From NCBI GenBank assembly GCA_038531315.1, contig JBCBBT010000077.1:1-13176 (forward strand): a stretch of 13,176 nucleotides of DNA, given 5' to 3'. Both the position numbers and the translations under genes were made by a program. Source of the DNA: JAJFFW01 sp038531315. GTDB taxonomy: Bacteria; Pseudomonadota; Alphaproteobacteria; Caulobacterales; Parvularculaceae. How positions within the stretch are numbered: position 1 is the first letter of the stretch; every line of letters begins with the position of its first letter. The notes below the pieces were generated by a model, which saw only the letters and a list, made by a program, of their open reading frames with translations, searched no databases and was not told where the DNA came from. This document shows positions 6,857 to 12,936 of this stretch, in pieces.

Positions 6857-6899
6857 TTGTAAAATTTTGATATTTCAATAATTATAAAATTATGGAAAT
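6857..6899 (+). promoter_or_regulatory. arsR promoter with overlapping ArsR operator; likely leaderless start
   Basis: TTGTAA (6857-6862) and AATTAT (6880-6885), 17 bp apart, are the best -35/-10 pair. The implied transcription start is about 6892, the A of the arsR ATG, and no Shine-Dalgarno precedes that ATG, so a leaderless mRNA is likely. An imperfect inverted repeat of 12-bp arms covers this region: ATTTCAATAATT (6872-6883) and AATTATGGAAAT (6888-6899), 11 of 12 positions matching around ATAA. A bound ArsR dimer would block both the -10 element and the start codon. The region is strikingly AT-rich within GC-rich DNA. Autorepression by ArsR is family knowledge; the exact site is inferred. 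Confidence 0.6.
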
Positions 6900-7218
6900 T
6901 AAAAATGCATCGGATGGCTTCGCAGCGATCGCGCAACCGACACGACTGGAGGCGCTCAGACTCCTGGTGCGCGCCGGCCCTCAAGGCGTCACCGCTGGCG
7001 CGCTGGCGACGGCGCTGGATGTGGCCGCACCGACGCTTACGTTTCATCTGAAAGAGCTCACGAGAGCGAACCTCGCCAGCGCCCGTAGATCCGGCCGCAG
7101 CGTCTACTATGCGGCCAACTATGGCGGGCTCAGGCAATTGATCGATTTTCTGATGGCGGAGTGCTGTCAGGGCGACCCGCGCCTGTGCGGGCCTTATGTT
7201 GTCAAGGAGGCGATATGA
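6892..7218 (+). CDS. arsR: ArsR-family arsenite-responsive repressor
   Basis: 108 residues with a winged helix-turn-helix: AQPTRLEALRLLV (14-26), GVTAGALATALDVAAPTLTFHLKEL (32-56, recognition helix about 46-56), and the wing RRSGRSVYYAANY (65-77). The metalloid sensor is C-terminal: Cys91, Cys92 and Cys98 in ECCQGDPRLC, the same CC-x5-C spacing as the Acidithiobacillus ferrooxidans ArsR (Cys95/96/102), rather than the E. coli CVC in the DNA-binding helix. The protein should leave DNA on binding As(III) or MAs(III). It heads an operon: its TGA overlaps the arsI ATG (ATGA). It is transcribed from an AT-rich promoter containing a clear inverted repeat and seems to be translated without a leader. 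The start at 6892 is supported by the family's usual N-terminus length. Confidence 0.93.
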   Translation: MEIKNASDGFAAIAQPTRLEALRLLVRAGPQGVTAGALATALDVAAPTLTFHLKELTRANLASARRSGRSVYYAANYGGLRQLIDFLMAECCQGDPRLCGPYVVKEAI

Positions 7219-7739
7219 AACGCTTACACGTCCACCTGAAAGTGAAAGACCTCGACGCCGCCGCATCATTTTACGAAGCGATGTTGGGCGCGCCGCCCGA
7301 TCTGCGCGCCGATGACTACGCAAAATGGCTTTTGAATGACCCGGCGGCCCATATCTCGCTATCAACCCACGGCTCAGAATTAGATGGCGCAGAGACGGGC
7401 GCCGGCCAAAGCCCGAAAAACCCGATCGATCATGCGGGTATATCCTTCGATACGGACGAGATGCTTGAAGAAGCGGCCTCCCGTCTCGCCGACAAGGGCT
7501 ATAAATTCCGCAAGGAAGACGCCGCGACCTGCTGTTACGCCCGCAGCAACAAGGTCTGGGCGACCAGTCCCGATGGCGCGATTTGGGAGCTATTTCACAC
7601 ATACGACGCCCATCCGACGTATGGCGCCGAGCCGCCGAGGACGGCGGTCGGCGCCATCACGCCGCCTGCGGCGCGCGATAAACCGGCGCCGCTTAAAAAT
7701 GCGCCGCCCGCGCACCGACCATCGATGAATTGTTGCTGA
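7215..7739 (+). CDS. arsI: ArsI/CadI-family VOC dioxygenase, probable C-As lyase
   Basis: 174 residues. ATG at 7215 overlaps the arsR stop and has a strong AAGGAGG at 7204-7210. The protein is a vicinal-oxygen-chelate fold: an N-terminal strand LHVHLKVKDLDAAASFYEAMLG (4-25) and the C-terminal module IDHAGISFDT (71-80). Likely Fe(II) ligands are a His in HVH (5 or 7), His73 and Glu125 in IWELF. The hallmark is ATCCYARSNKVWATSPDG (104-121) with the vicinal pair Cys106-Cys107 that binds trivalent organoarsenical in ArsI. ArsI cleaves the carbon-arsenic bond of methylarsonous acid, giving As(III). CadI proteins of the same family are named for cadmium induction, but the ars setting favours ArsI. 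After about residue 131 comes a Pro/Ala-rich tail of about 40 residues ending in a second CC pair (173-174), perhaps a metalloid-binding extension. Confidence 0.9.
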   Translation: MKRLHVHLKVKDLDAAASFYEAMLGAPPDLRADDYAKWLLNDPAAHISLSTHGSELDGAETGAGQSPKNPIDHAGISFDTDEMLEEAASRLADKGYKFRKEDAATCCYARSNKVWATSPDGAIWELFHTYDAHPTYGAEPPRTAVGAITPPAARDKPAPLKNAPPAHRPSMNCC

Positions 7740-7750
7740 AAGCCGGGGGC

Positions 7751-8200
7751 ATGAAAAACATCCTTTTCCTTTGCACCGGCAATTCGGCCCGCTCGATCAT
7801 GGCCGAATGCTATATGAACCACGCTGCGGGCGGCGCTTGGCGCGCCTATTCCGCCGGCTCTAAACCGACAGGCGCGCCCAATCCTTTCGCCCTCGAAACA
7901 TTGAAGGCCCATGGCATCGACCCAGCCAGCGGCGGCGATGAACCCGCATCGAAAAGCTGGGACGTCTTCGCCGACGACGACGCGCCCGTGATGGATGTGG
8001 TGGTCACGGTGTGCGACAACGCGGCCTCTGAGACCTGTCCGGTATGGCCGCGTCGCGGCGACAACGACCCGCGCACGCTGCATTGGAGCTTTCCCGATCC
8101 CGCAGCGGCGCGCGGCGACGATGCGGCGGTAAGAGATGCGTTTGAGACCGTCTTCGCCGATATTCGCGCCCGCATTGACGCCTTCCTGAAAGACGCCTGA
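7751..8200 (+). CDS. arsC: Arsenate reductase, low-molecular-weight phosphatase type (thioredoxin-linked)
   Basis: 149 residues. It begins ILFLCTGNSARS, the CX5R phosphate loop of LMW protein tyrosine phosphatases, with Cys8 as nucleophile and Arg14. Cys88 and Cys96 in VTVCDNAASETCPVWP supply the resolving pair of thioredoxin-coupled ArsC (B. subtilis pI258-type uses Cys10, 82, 89), and Asp106 in SFPDPA is the general acid. It reduces As(V) to As(III) in the cytoplasm, with electrons from thioredoxin. The ATG at 7751 is preferred since the P-loop then starts at the usual position; a TTG at 7730, overlapping arsI, would add seven residues. The gap to arsI is 11 nt and the RBS is a weak G-run. 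It follows arsI and precedes aqpS, so its product can leave by the channel. Confidence 0.95.
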   Translation: MKNILFLCTGNSARSIMAECYMNHAAGGAWRAYSAGSKPTGAPNPFALETLKAHGIDPASGGDEPASKSWDVFADDDAPVMDVVVTVCDNAASETCPVWPRRGDNDPRTLHWSFPDPAAARGDDAAVRDAFETVFADIRARIDAFLKDA

Positions 8201-8213
8201 AGACTGCTTGGGT

Positions 8214-8900
8214 ATGGCCTTTTCCAACACACAAAGATTGGTTGCCGAAGCGATCGGCACAGCCTTGCTTCTCGCCGTCGTCGTTGGCTCCGGAATCATG
8301 GGAGAGGCGCTGGCGGCGGGCAATGACGCGGTCGCCCTGCTTGGCAATACCATCGCGACGGGCGCCGGGCTGGTCATACTGATCCTGATTTTCGGCCCTG
8401 TATCAGGCGCCCATTTCAACCCGGCCGTCACGCTTGCCTTTGCGCTACGCCGGGAGATTGCGCCCGGTATGGCCGCGCAATATGTGGCGGTGCAAATCGT
8501 CGCCGGCCTGCTCGGGGTGTGGCTTGCCCATGCGATGTTCGATCTGGAAATCCTGCAAACCTCGGTCAAGGCCCGCGCCGACGCCGGGCAAGCGCTCGGT
8601 GAGGCCGTTGCGACCTTCGGTCTTGTGATCACAATTCTGGGCGCCGTGCGCTTTCGCCCCGAAGCAACGCCGTATGCGGTCGGGCTTTTCATCACGGCGG
8701 GATATTGGTTCACCTCATCGACGTCATTCGCCAATCCGGCGGTGACCATTGCGCGTTGTTTTTCAAACACCTTCGCCGGCATCCAGCCGTCGGACGCGCC
8801 GGCTTTCATTGTCGCGCAGTTTTCGGCGGCGGCGCTCGCCGTCGGCCTTGCCGCCTGGCTCTTTGAGCCGCGCGGCGGCGTGAAATCGCATCCCGTATAG
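8214..8900 (+). CDS. aqpS: MIP-family aquaglyceroporin, AqpS-like arsenite channel
   Basis: 228 residues, six membrane segments plus the two half-helices of the aquaporin fold: first box GAHFNPAVTLA (66-76, NPA 69-71) and second box SFANPAVTIAR (171-181, NPA 174-176), with Arg181 of the selectivity filter. The repeat-one start AEAIGTALLLAVVVGSGIM (11-29) is typical. Placed in an ars operon directly after arsC (13-nt gap), it matches AqpS of Sinorhizobium meliloti, which carries arsenite out of the cell down its gradient after ArsC makes it. ATG at 8214 is preferred to TTG at 8208; neither has a good RBS. With no ArsB or Acr3 pump nearby, this channel is probably the export step for As(III) from both ArsC and ArsI. 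Confidence 0.9.
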   Translation: MAFSNTQRLVAEAIGTALLLAVVVGSGIMGEALAAGNDAVALLGNTIATGAGLVILILIFGPVSGAHFNPAVTLAFALRREIAPGMAAQYVAVQIVAGLLGVWLAHAMFDLEILQTSVKARADAGQALGEAVATFGLVITILGAVRFRPEATPYAVGLFITAGYWFTSSTSFANPAVTIARCFSNTFAGIQPSDAPAFIVAQFSAAALAVGLAAWLFEPRGGVKSHPV

Positions 8901-8910
8901 GCTGGCCGGA

Positions 8911-8925
8911 AATGCGGCGCGCATT
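8911..8925 (+). repeat. Small hairpin after the ars operon
   Basis: AATGCG (8911-8916) and CGCATT (8920-8925) form a 6-bp perfect stem with a GCG loop, 11 nt after the aqpS stop. No U-run follows, so it is at best a weak end signal for the operon before zapE. Confidence 0.25.
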
Positions 8926-8971
8926 CGACGGCTTGTGAGGGCGTTAGCGCATCGCTACATCTGAGCGCCTT

Positions 8972-10153
8972 ATGAGGGGCCCTCTTGAGCGCTACCGCGC
9001 GTTGGTGAAATCCGGCGCGCTGACCGCCGACGCCGCGCAGGAAGCGGCGATGGACAGGTTGCAACGCCTGAGCGAAACACTGCCGGCTTACGAAACGGCG
9101 GCGGCGCGCGGGCGGGCGAAGCGCGGGTTCTTTGCGCGCGCCCTGCAACCGCGCAACATGCCGACGCAGCCCGCCGGCCTTTATCTCTGGGGCGGCGTTG
9201 GGCGCGGTAAAACGCTCCTGATGGATCTTTTCTTCAATAATACAGACATCAGCGCCAAACGACGGGTGCATTTTCATGAGTTCATGGCCGAGACCCACGA
9301 CCGCATCGCTGCGTGGCGCGCCGCCGATCTGAAAACCCGCAAACAGCACAGGGCTTTTTCGAAGGCCAATCCGGATGATCCGATCCCTTTCGCTGCGCTT
9401 GATATTGCGAACGACGCGCTCCTGCTTTGCTTTGATGAGTTTCAGGTCAGCGACATTACCGATGCGATGATCCTCGGTCGGCTTTTTGAAGGGCTGTTTG
9501 CGCAGGGCGTTGTGGTCGTCGCCACGTCCAACAGGCATCCCGATGATCTTTATAAAGACGGCCTCAACCGGCAGTTGTTTCTTCCTTTCATTGAGCTTTT
9601 GAAGACGCGTGTCGATGTTCACAATCTCGACGCTGATCGCGATTATCGGCTGTCGCAATTGGGCGGTGACGCGGTTTATCATCACCCGCTTGGTCCCGAC
9701 GCGAACGCCGCGATGGATGCGGCGTGGTCGCGGCTGATCTGCGGGGCCGCGGAAAAAGCCGAAACGCTTCACGTTAAGGGCCGCAAGCTCGTTGCGCCGC
9801 GCACCGCTCGCGGCGCTGCGCGTTTTTCGTTTACTGAACTGTGCGAGAAGCCGCTGGGCGCGAGCGATTACCTGGCCGTCGTCAACCGCTACTCGACGCT
9901 TTTTCTCGATGCGATCCCGGCTATGGGCCCCGCCATGCGCAATGAAGCCAAGCGCTTTGTGACGCTGGTCGACGCGGTATACGACGCACGCACCAAATTT
10001 GTCTGTTCTGCGGACGCCGAGCCCGATGCGCTTTATCGCGCCGGCGACGGCGCCTTCGAGTTTGAGCGCACGGCCTCGCGGCTGATGGAAATGCGCTCGG
10101 CTGATTATCTGTCCGCCGAACATACCCATCTCGATGATGACGCCCGCGCCTGA
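8972..10153 (+). CDS. zapE: Cell division protein ZapE (AFG1-like AAA+ ATPase)
   Basis: 393 residues. The N-terminus GPLERYRALVKSG (3-15) is the family's usual opening, which fixes the ATG at 8972. Walker A is GGVGRGKT (74-81), followed by LLMDLFF; RVHFHEFM (98-105) is the conserved AFG1 block; Walker B is LLLCFDEFQVSD (150-161); sensor and arginine-finger region is ATSNRHPDDLYKDGLNR (184-200), Arg200. ZapE binds FtsZ and modulates the division ring in E. coli; the mitochondrial relative LACE1/Afg1 helps turnover of respiratory subunits. In many alphaproteobacteria the gene lies near TCA or respiratory genes; here it follows the ars operon by 71 nt and has no visible functional link to it. 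Hydrophilic residues 118-135 form a basic insert. The RBS is poor. Confidence 0.95.
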   Translation: MRGPLERYRALVKSGALTADAAQEAAMDRLQRLSETLPAYETAAARGRAKRGFFARALQPRNMPTQPAGLYLWGGVGRGKTLLMDLFFNNTDISAKRRVHFHEFMAETHDRIAAWRAADLKTRKQHRAFSKANPDDPIPFAALDIANDALLLCFDEFQVSDITDAMILGRLFEGLFAQGVVVVATSNRHPDDLYKDGLNRQLFLPFIELLKTRVDVHNLDADRDYRLSQLGGDAVYHHPLGPDANAAMDAAWSRLICGAAEKAETLHVKGRKLVAPRTARGAARFSFTELCEKPLGASDYLAVVNRYSTLFLDAIPAMGPAMRNEAKRFVTLVDAVYDARTKFVCSADAEPDALYRAGDGAFEFERTASRLMEMRSADYLSAEHTHLDDDARA

Positions 10154-10255
10154 TACGCGCAGAGTGCGGCGCTGACCGCTATCTGAAGAACGCCGAATAT
10201 GGTTTACTGCGCACATCGTTGGCGAGGCGGGCAATCCACACAGTTTTCTATCTTC

Positions 10256-10272
10256 AGCGCGCCAGGCGCGCT
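10256..10272 (+). repeat. 17-nt GC-rich palindrome upstream of the VOC gene
   Basis: AGCGCGCC (10256-10263), A, GGCGCGCT (10265-10272) is a perfect 8-bp inverted repeat, 35 nt before the VOC start and 103 nt after the zapE stop. As RNA it gives a strong short hairpin but no U-run follows (TTTCC only). It may be a terminator remnant of zapE, an mRNA stabiliser, or chance in GC-rich DNA. Confidence 0.35.
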
Positions 10273-10306
10273 TTCCAGCGAGAAGGCCGCAACGGAGGAA
10301 AAAGCC

Positions 10307-10651
10307 ATGCAGGTTGAGTATCTCGAAATTGTCACCAGTGAGGTTCAAAAAACATGTGACGCCCTGTCGGCGCAGCACGGCGTCGGCTTTAGCGACCCCG
10401 ACGCCGGGCTTGGCGCGGCGCGCGTCGCACAGCTTAAAGATGGCGGCCGGATCGGCGTGCGCGCGCCGATGGGCGATCATGAGCAACCGCTTGTCCGCCC
10501 CTATATGCGGGTCGACGACATTGAAGCGGCCTCGGCGGCGGCTGAAGCGGCGGGCGGCGAATTTGCGATGCGAGCGACCGAAATTCCGGGACAAGGGCAA
10601 TTCGCTATCTATTTTCTCGGCGGCGTCCAACACGGCCTGTGGCAGATCTGA
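10307..10651 (+). CDS. Small VOC-fold (glyoxalase-like) protein
   Basis: 114 residues. ATG at 10307 has GGAGGAA at 10294-10300, so it is chosen over an in-frame ATG at 10199 that would add 36 residues without family character. The chain resembles the single-domain vicinal-oxygen-chelate / glyoxalase-bleomycin-resistance group: EYLEIVTSEV (4-13), a short strand pair (RVAQLKDGGRIGVRAPM), RPYMRVDDIEAASAAAEAAGGE (64-85, a classic VOC strand-helix), and QFAIYFLGGVQHGLWQI (98-114). The usual terminal glutamate ligand is replaced by the GLWQI ending, so metal binding and enzyme activity cannot be claimed. It appears monocistronic between zapE and a long intergenic stretch. Confidence 0.75.
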   Translation: MQVEYLEIVTSEVQKTCDALSAQHGVGFSDPDAGLGAARVAQLKDGGRIGVRAPMGDHEQPLVRPYMRVDDIEAASAAAEAAGGEFAMRATEIPGQGQFAIYFLGGVQHGLWQI

Positions 10652-10975
10652 ATTTGCGCGCGCGAGGAAACGGGGTTTCCGGCCCGGACGCGCGCGCCGC
10701 AGTGATTGGTCTAACAAACGAGCCTCTCCTTTCCGGTTTGGGGGCCGTGGCAGCCGGCGCACGCCGCATCGACGATCGTCCCTATGCGTATTGCGGTAAG
10801 CGTTTTGAAAAAGGCGTTCTTTGACCGGGATTATGCGACGGCGCAGAGTATACGCCGGCGCGGCGCCCCCGGGGAAAAGTTTCCTACACTTTGCACAGTC
10901 AACGGATAAAAAGCCCGCCGCCTCAACGCGCTGTATGGTTAACCGCCAGCGGACTTTAAAAGGAATTACAAAATT
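10652..10975 (+). promoter_or_regulatory. 324-nt intergenic region before the alpha/beta hydrolase, with hairpin and operator-like site
   Basis: No convincing gene is present. The stretch holds a hairpin right after the VOC stop (GGAAAC 10666-10671, GTTTCC 10675-10680, loop GGG; no U-run) and, near the hydrolase, an imperfect copy of the operator found at 692-708 (10871-10887). A 61-codon forward frame from GTG 10639 and a minus-strand frame with CAGCH are treated as chance. The last part (10959-10967, AAAAGGAAT) is the hydrolase RBS. Confidence 0.5.
10871..10887 (+). promoter_or_regulatory. Operator-like site GGGGAAAAGTTTCCTAC, third copy of the window's LacI-type motif
   Basis: The 17-mer differs at one base from the reverse complement of 692-708. 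Its inner part GGAAAAGTTTCC is the 12-bp palindrome with one half-site change (C to A). It lies 89 nt before the hydrolase ATG, about as far from its gene as the first sites are from the dipeptidase. No clear -35/-10 pair could be fixed beside it, so which promoter it controls is inferred from position only. Confidence 0.45.
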
Positions 10976-11974
10976 ATGGTCCGGTTATTCGCTTCCGACT
11001 GGTCTGAAATTACGCCCTTGCCGGCGCCGTCAGGCGCGCAACTCGCCGTCCGCAGCCTCGCGGCGAGCGCTGACGGCGCCGCCATCCGCGGGGTTATTCA
11101 GTTTTGCCATGGCGCCGCTGAACATGCGGGACGCTATGGTGAGTTGGCGTCGGTGCTGAGCGCCGCCGGATTTCATGTCATCGCCCACGATCATCGCGGC
11201 CACGGCGAGACGACAACGCCGGGCGTCACCGATCATGTTCTCGCTTCCGACGGCCGTCTGTCTGGACCGGAAAATAAGACAGGTTGGGATTTATTGATCG
11301 AGGATGTCGAGCACATCCATACGGCGCTGGACGATGCCTTCCCTGATTTGCCGCGCCTTGTCATGGGCCATTCCATGGGGTCGGTCGCCGCGCTTGAATT
11401 CGCACTGCGCCGCCCTGAAAGAGCCGGCGGCTTGTGCCTTCTGGGGCCGGTGCTTGCAAAAAATCCCGCCATGCCGCTGTTGCGGGCGCTCTTGAACGTT
11501 GAAGCGCTTTTCAAGTCGCCGGACGCGGTGAGCATTCTGTTTGAAAAACTCGGCTGGGACCCCCTCAACAAAGAATTTCAGCCGGCGCGCACGCCTTATG
11601 ACTGGTTGTCGCGCGATGACGCCGAAGTGGACGCCTATATCGCAGACCCGATGTGTGGATGGCGGCCGACAATGAACTTCGCCAAAGAGCTGTCGCGCGG
11701 CCTCGCCGCCACCTACGATGATGCGCGGCTCAACAATTTGCGCGCCGATATGCCCGTTCTGCTGATGTCTGGCGCGGAGGACCCGTCAACCGAATTTGCA
11801 AAGTCTGTACCCGAATTAAAAAGCCGGCTTTCGAGCGCCGGCCTTCGCGATATTGAGACCGAGATTTTTCCCGACATGCGCCACGAATTGCACAATGAAG
11901 TGGGCCGGGACGCTGTCTTTGGCCGGTTGACCGCGTGGTGCCGGCGCGCGTCGGCAACTCTGGCGACCCGCTAA
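10976..11974 (+). CDS. Alpha/beta hydrolase, monoacylglycerol lipase-like (Hydrolase_4)
   Basis: 332 residues, no signal peptide. It is an alpha/beta hydrolase of the lysophospholipase/monoglyceride-lipase type: oxyanion block FCHGAAEHAGRY (43-54, the family's HGxxEHxxRY), AHDHRGHGET (70-79), nucleophile elbow GHSMG (131-135) with Ser133, acid in SGAEDP (265-270) with Asp269, and base in MRHELHNE (301-308) with His303. All three triad residues are present, so it should be an active esterase or lipase on small acyl substrates such as monoglycerides; the substrate is not shown. The cap region lies about 165-245. ATG at 10976 is preceded by AAAAGGAATT at a proper distance. The gene stands alone after 324 nt of non-coding DNA and ends 10 nt from a convergent gene. 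Confidence 0.9.
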   Translation: MVRLFASDWSEITPLPAPSGAQLAVRSLAASADGAAIRGVIQFCHGAAEHAGRYGELASVLSAAGFHVIAHDHRGHGETTTPGVTDHVLASDGRLSGPENKTGWDLLIEDVEHIHTALDDAFPDLPRLVMGHSMGSVAALEFALRRPERAGGLCLLGPVLAKNPAMPLLRALLNVEALFKSPDAVSILFEKLGWDPLNKEFQPARTPYDWLSRDDAEVDAYIADPMCGWRPTMNFAKELSRGLAATYDDARLNNLRADMPVLLMSGAEDPSTEFAKSVPELKSRLSSAGLRDIETEIFPDMRHELHNEVGRDAVFGRLTAWCRRASATLATR

Positions 11975-11984
11975 GGCCTCGCGG

Positions 11985-12419
11985 CTAACCGGCGGCGTCG
12001 AGCGTCATGTGACGGGCCCGCGCGGCGCGTTCTATCGATTGCGCGCCCTCATCGGACACCGAAAGCGCCTCGCGGATCAGTTCCAGCACCCGGATCTCTG
12101 TGGCGTCAAGCATTTCATCGGCGGTGACGACGTCGACCACGGCCGCGTAGGCGGTCTCCGATAAGTGCTTCGGCACTGCAGACCGCGCGGCTTCGAGGAC
12201 TTTGTGGAGGCCGTCTTCGGACGCCATCAGCTTGCCGCAGGCTTCCGAAGTGGCGACCAGGCCCTGTTCGTCAGCGCCCGAGAACAGAGGAAAAGAGCGC
12301 ACGACGCGACCGATAGTACGCAGCTCAATTTCCGCTATTTTACCGTCTGAGGCGGATGTCATGACCATCAGATAGATGATTGCTTCTTGCGGTGTCAGCG
12401 GCGTTACGCCAGTCGCCAT
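11985..12419 (-). CDS. TerB-like (tellurite resistance B family) protein
   Basis: 144 residues, all-helical by sequence. It has the internal duplication typical of TerB-like proteins: EAIIYLMVMTSASDGKIAEIE (12-32) and AAVVDVVTADEMLDATEIRVLELI (92-115), each giving an acidic loop (DGKIAEIE; DEMLDATE) that binds metal in characterised TerB. The start at 12419 (minus strand) is chosen because GGAGG lies 8 nt before it and the family alignment begins near PQEAI; an in-frame ATG at 12476 would add 19 residues. TerB proteins are linked with tellurite and stress responses and with membrane-associated sensing complexes, but isolated TerB-like genes in alphaproteobacteria have no proven role. There are no other ter genes here. 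Convergent with the hydrolase. Confidence 0.8.
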   Translation of the reverse strand: MATGVTPLTPQEAIIYLMVMTSASDGKIAEIELRTIGRVVRSFPLFSGADEQGLVATSEACGKLMASEDGLHKVLEAARSAVPKHLSETAYAAVVDVVTADEMLDATEIRVLELIREALSVSDEGAQSIERAARARHMTLDAAG

Positions 12420-12555
12420 GGGGGTGCCTCCGGTGATGTGCGCCTCAGTAATAGCGGGCGACGGCGAGGCCGGCAAGCGGCATTGACACGCATTTATGTC
12501 TCAAAACGTTTCTATACGTATCGAAAACGGATTCGCAAATTTTGAGGTCGCGGGG

Positions 12556-12858
12556 CTAGAACGCCTGACGAATGCGCGTCAATCGGACGATCAGCCAGAT
12601 CGCGGTCCAGATGTTCCCGATAAAGAAAACCGGCAGCGCCCAAGCGGCGCCGATGAGAACACGCCGTTCCACCGCCATAATGATCACAGCGGCGATAAAA
12701 AAGCCTAGATATAGATCGACCAACGTGACCAGCGTCCAGGGTTGTCCGATCATCGCCGCCAGCACGACAACGAGCCCGCGCGTATCGGCGCCGACAGCCC
12801 AGACGATCGCCGCGGTAAGGGCGGCGGCGCCGAGAAACAGGATTACCCTCGTAATCAT
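12556..12858 (-). CDS. Small membrane protein, DUF1475-like
   Basis: 100 residues with three hydrophobic segments at about 4-22, 43-63 and 70-92. The QPWTLVTLVDLYLGF block (39-53) and FFIGNIWTAIWLI (78-90) recall the DUF1475 family of small integral membrane proteins of unknown function; that match is from memory of the pattern. The arginine/lysine placement predicts the C-terminus in the cytoplasm. ATG at 12858 (minus strand) has a poor RBS. A forward 70-codon frame on the other strand is a shadow. It precedes the TerB-like gene on the same strand, with 136 nt between them. Confidence 0.7.
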   Translation of the reverse strand: MITRVILFLGAAALTAAIVWAVGADTRGLVVVLAAMIGQPWTLVTLVDLYLGFFIAAVIIMAVERRVLIGAAWALPVFFIGNIWTAIWLIVRLTRIRQAF

Positions 12859-12869
12859 AGGCGAATTTA

Positions 12870-12888
12870 CGGTGGGATCGCCCCACCG
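12870..12888 (-). terminator. Hairpin downstream of the symporter gene (minus strand)
   Basis: CGGTGGG (12870-12876) and CCCACCG (12882-12888) form a perfect 7-bp GC-rich stem with a 5-nt loop. Read on the minus strand it stands 48 nt after the symporter stop and is followed by TAAATTC, a short A/T run. It may end symporter transcription, though it also lies only 12 nt ahead of the DUF1475-like start and could affect that gene's leader. Confidence 0.4.
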
Positions 12889-12936
12889 GATCAGGCCAGG
12901 GCGTGATGACCGCCCAAACAGCGCGCGCCGGCCGCG

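Noticed and set aside
6634..7602. Upstream extension of the PEP-CTERM reading frame to 557 codons
   Set aside because: The added part lies antisense to arsR and arsI and has Arg-rich shadow composition. The signal peptide and RBS at 6633 mark the real start.
6892..8900. Ars operon as a mobile island
   Set aside because: No integrase, transposase, flanking direct repeats or tRNA is visible, and apart from the AT-rich promoter the codon use matches the neighbours.
10199..10306. N-terminal extension of the VOC protein from ATG 10199
   Set aside because: The extension crosses the palindrome, has no RBS and no family character, while ATG 10307 has GGAGGAA at good spacing.
7595..10762. Very long open frame (about 1055 codons) on the minus strand
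   Set aside because: It runs antisense to arsI, arsC, aqpS, zapE and the VOC gene, which all have strong family motifs. It is rich in Arg/Ala/Gly/Pro without motifs, as expected when GC-rich third positions keep the opposite frame open.
10711..10830. Minus-strand short frame with a CAGCH heme-like motif
   Set aside because: About 39 codons between stops, no ATG/GTG/TTG start with RBS and no other cytochrome c feature; CxxCH appears by chance in GC-rich DNA.
12503..12514. AAAACGTTTC-containing site between the TerB-like and DUF1475-like genes as a fourth operator
   Set aside because: Only about 9 of 12 positions match GGAAACGTTTCC and the flanks do not match, so it is within chance.
12496..12708. 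70-codon forward ORF beginning MSQNVSIRIENG
   Set aside because: It overlaps the DUF1475-like gene on the other strand, is hydrophilic without motifs and has no RBS; the membrane protein is the better reading.
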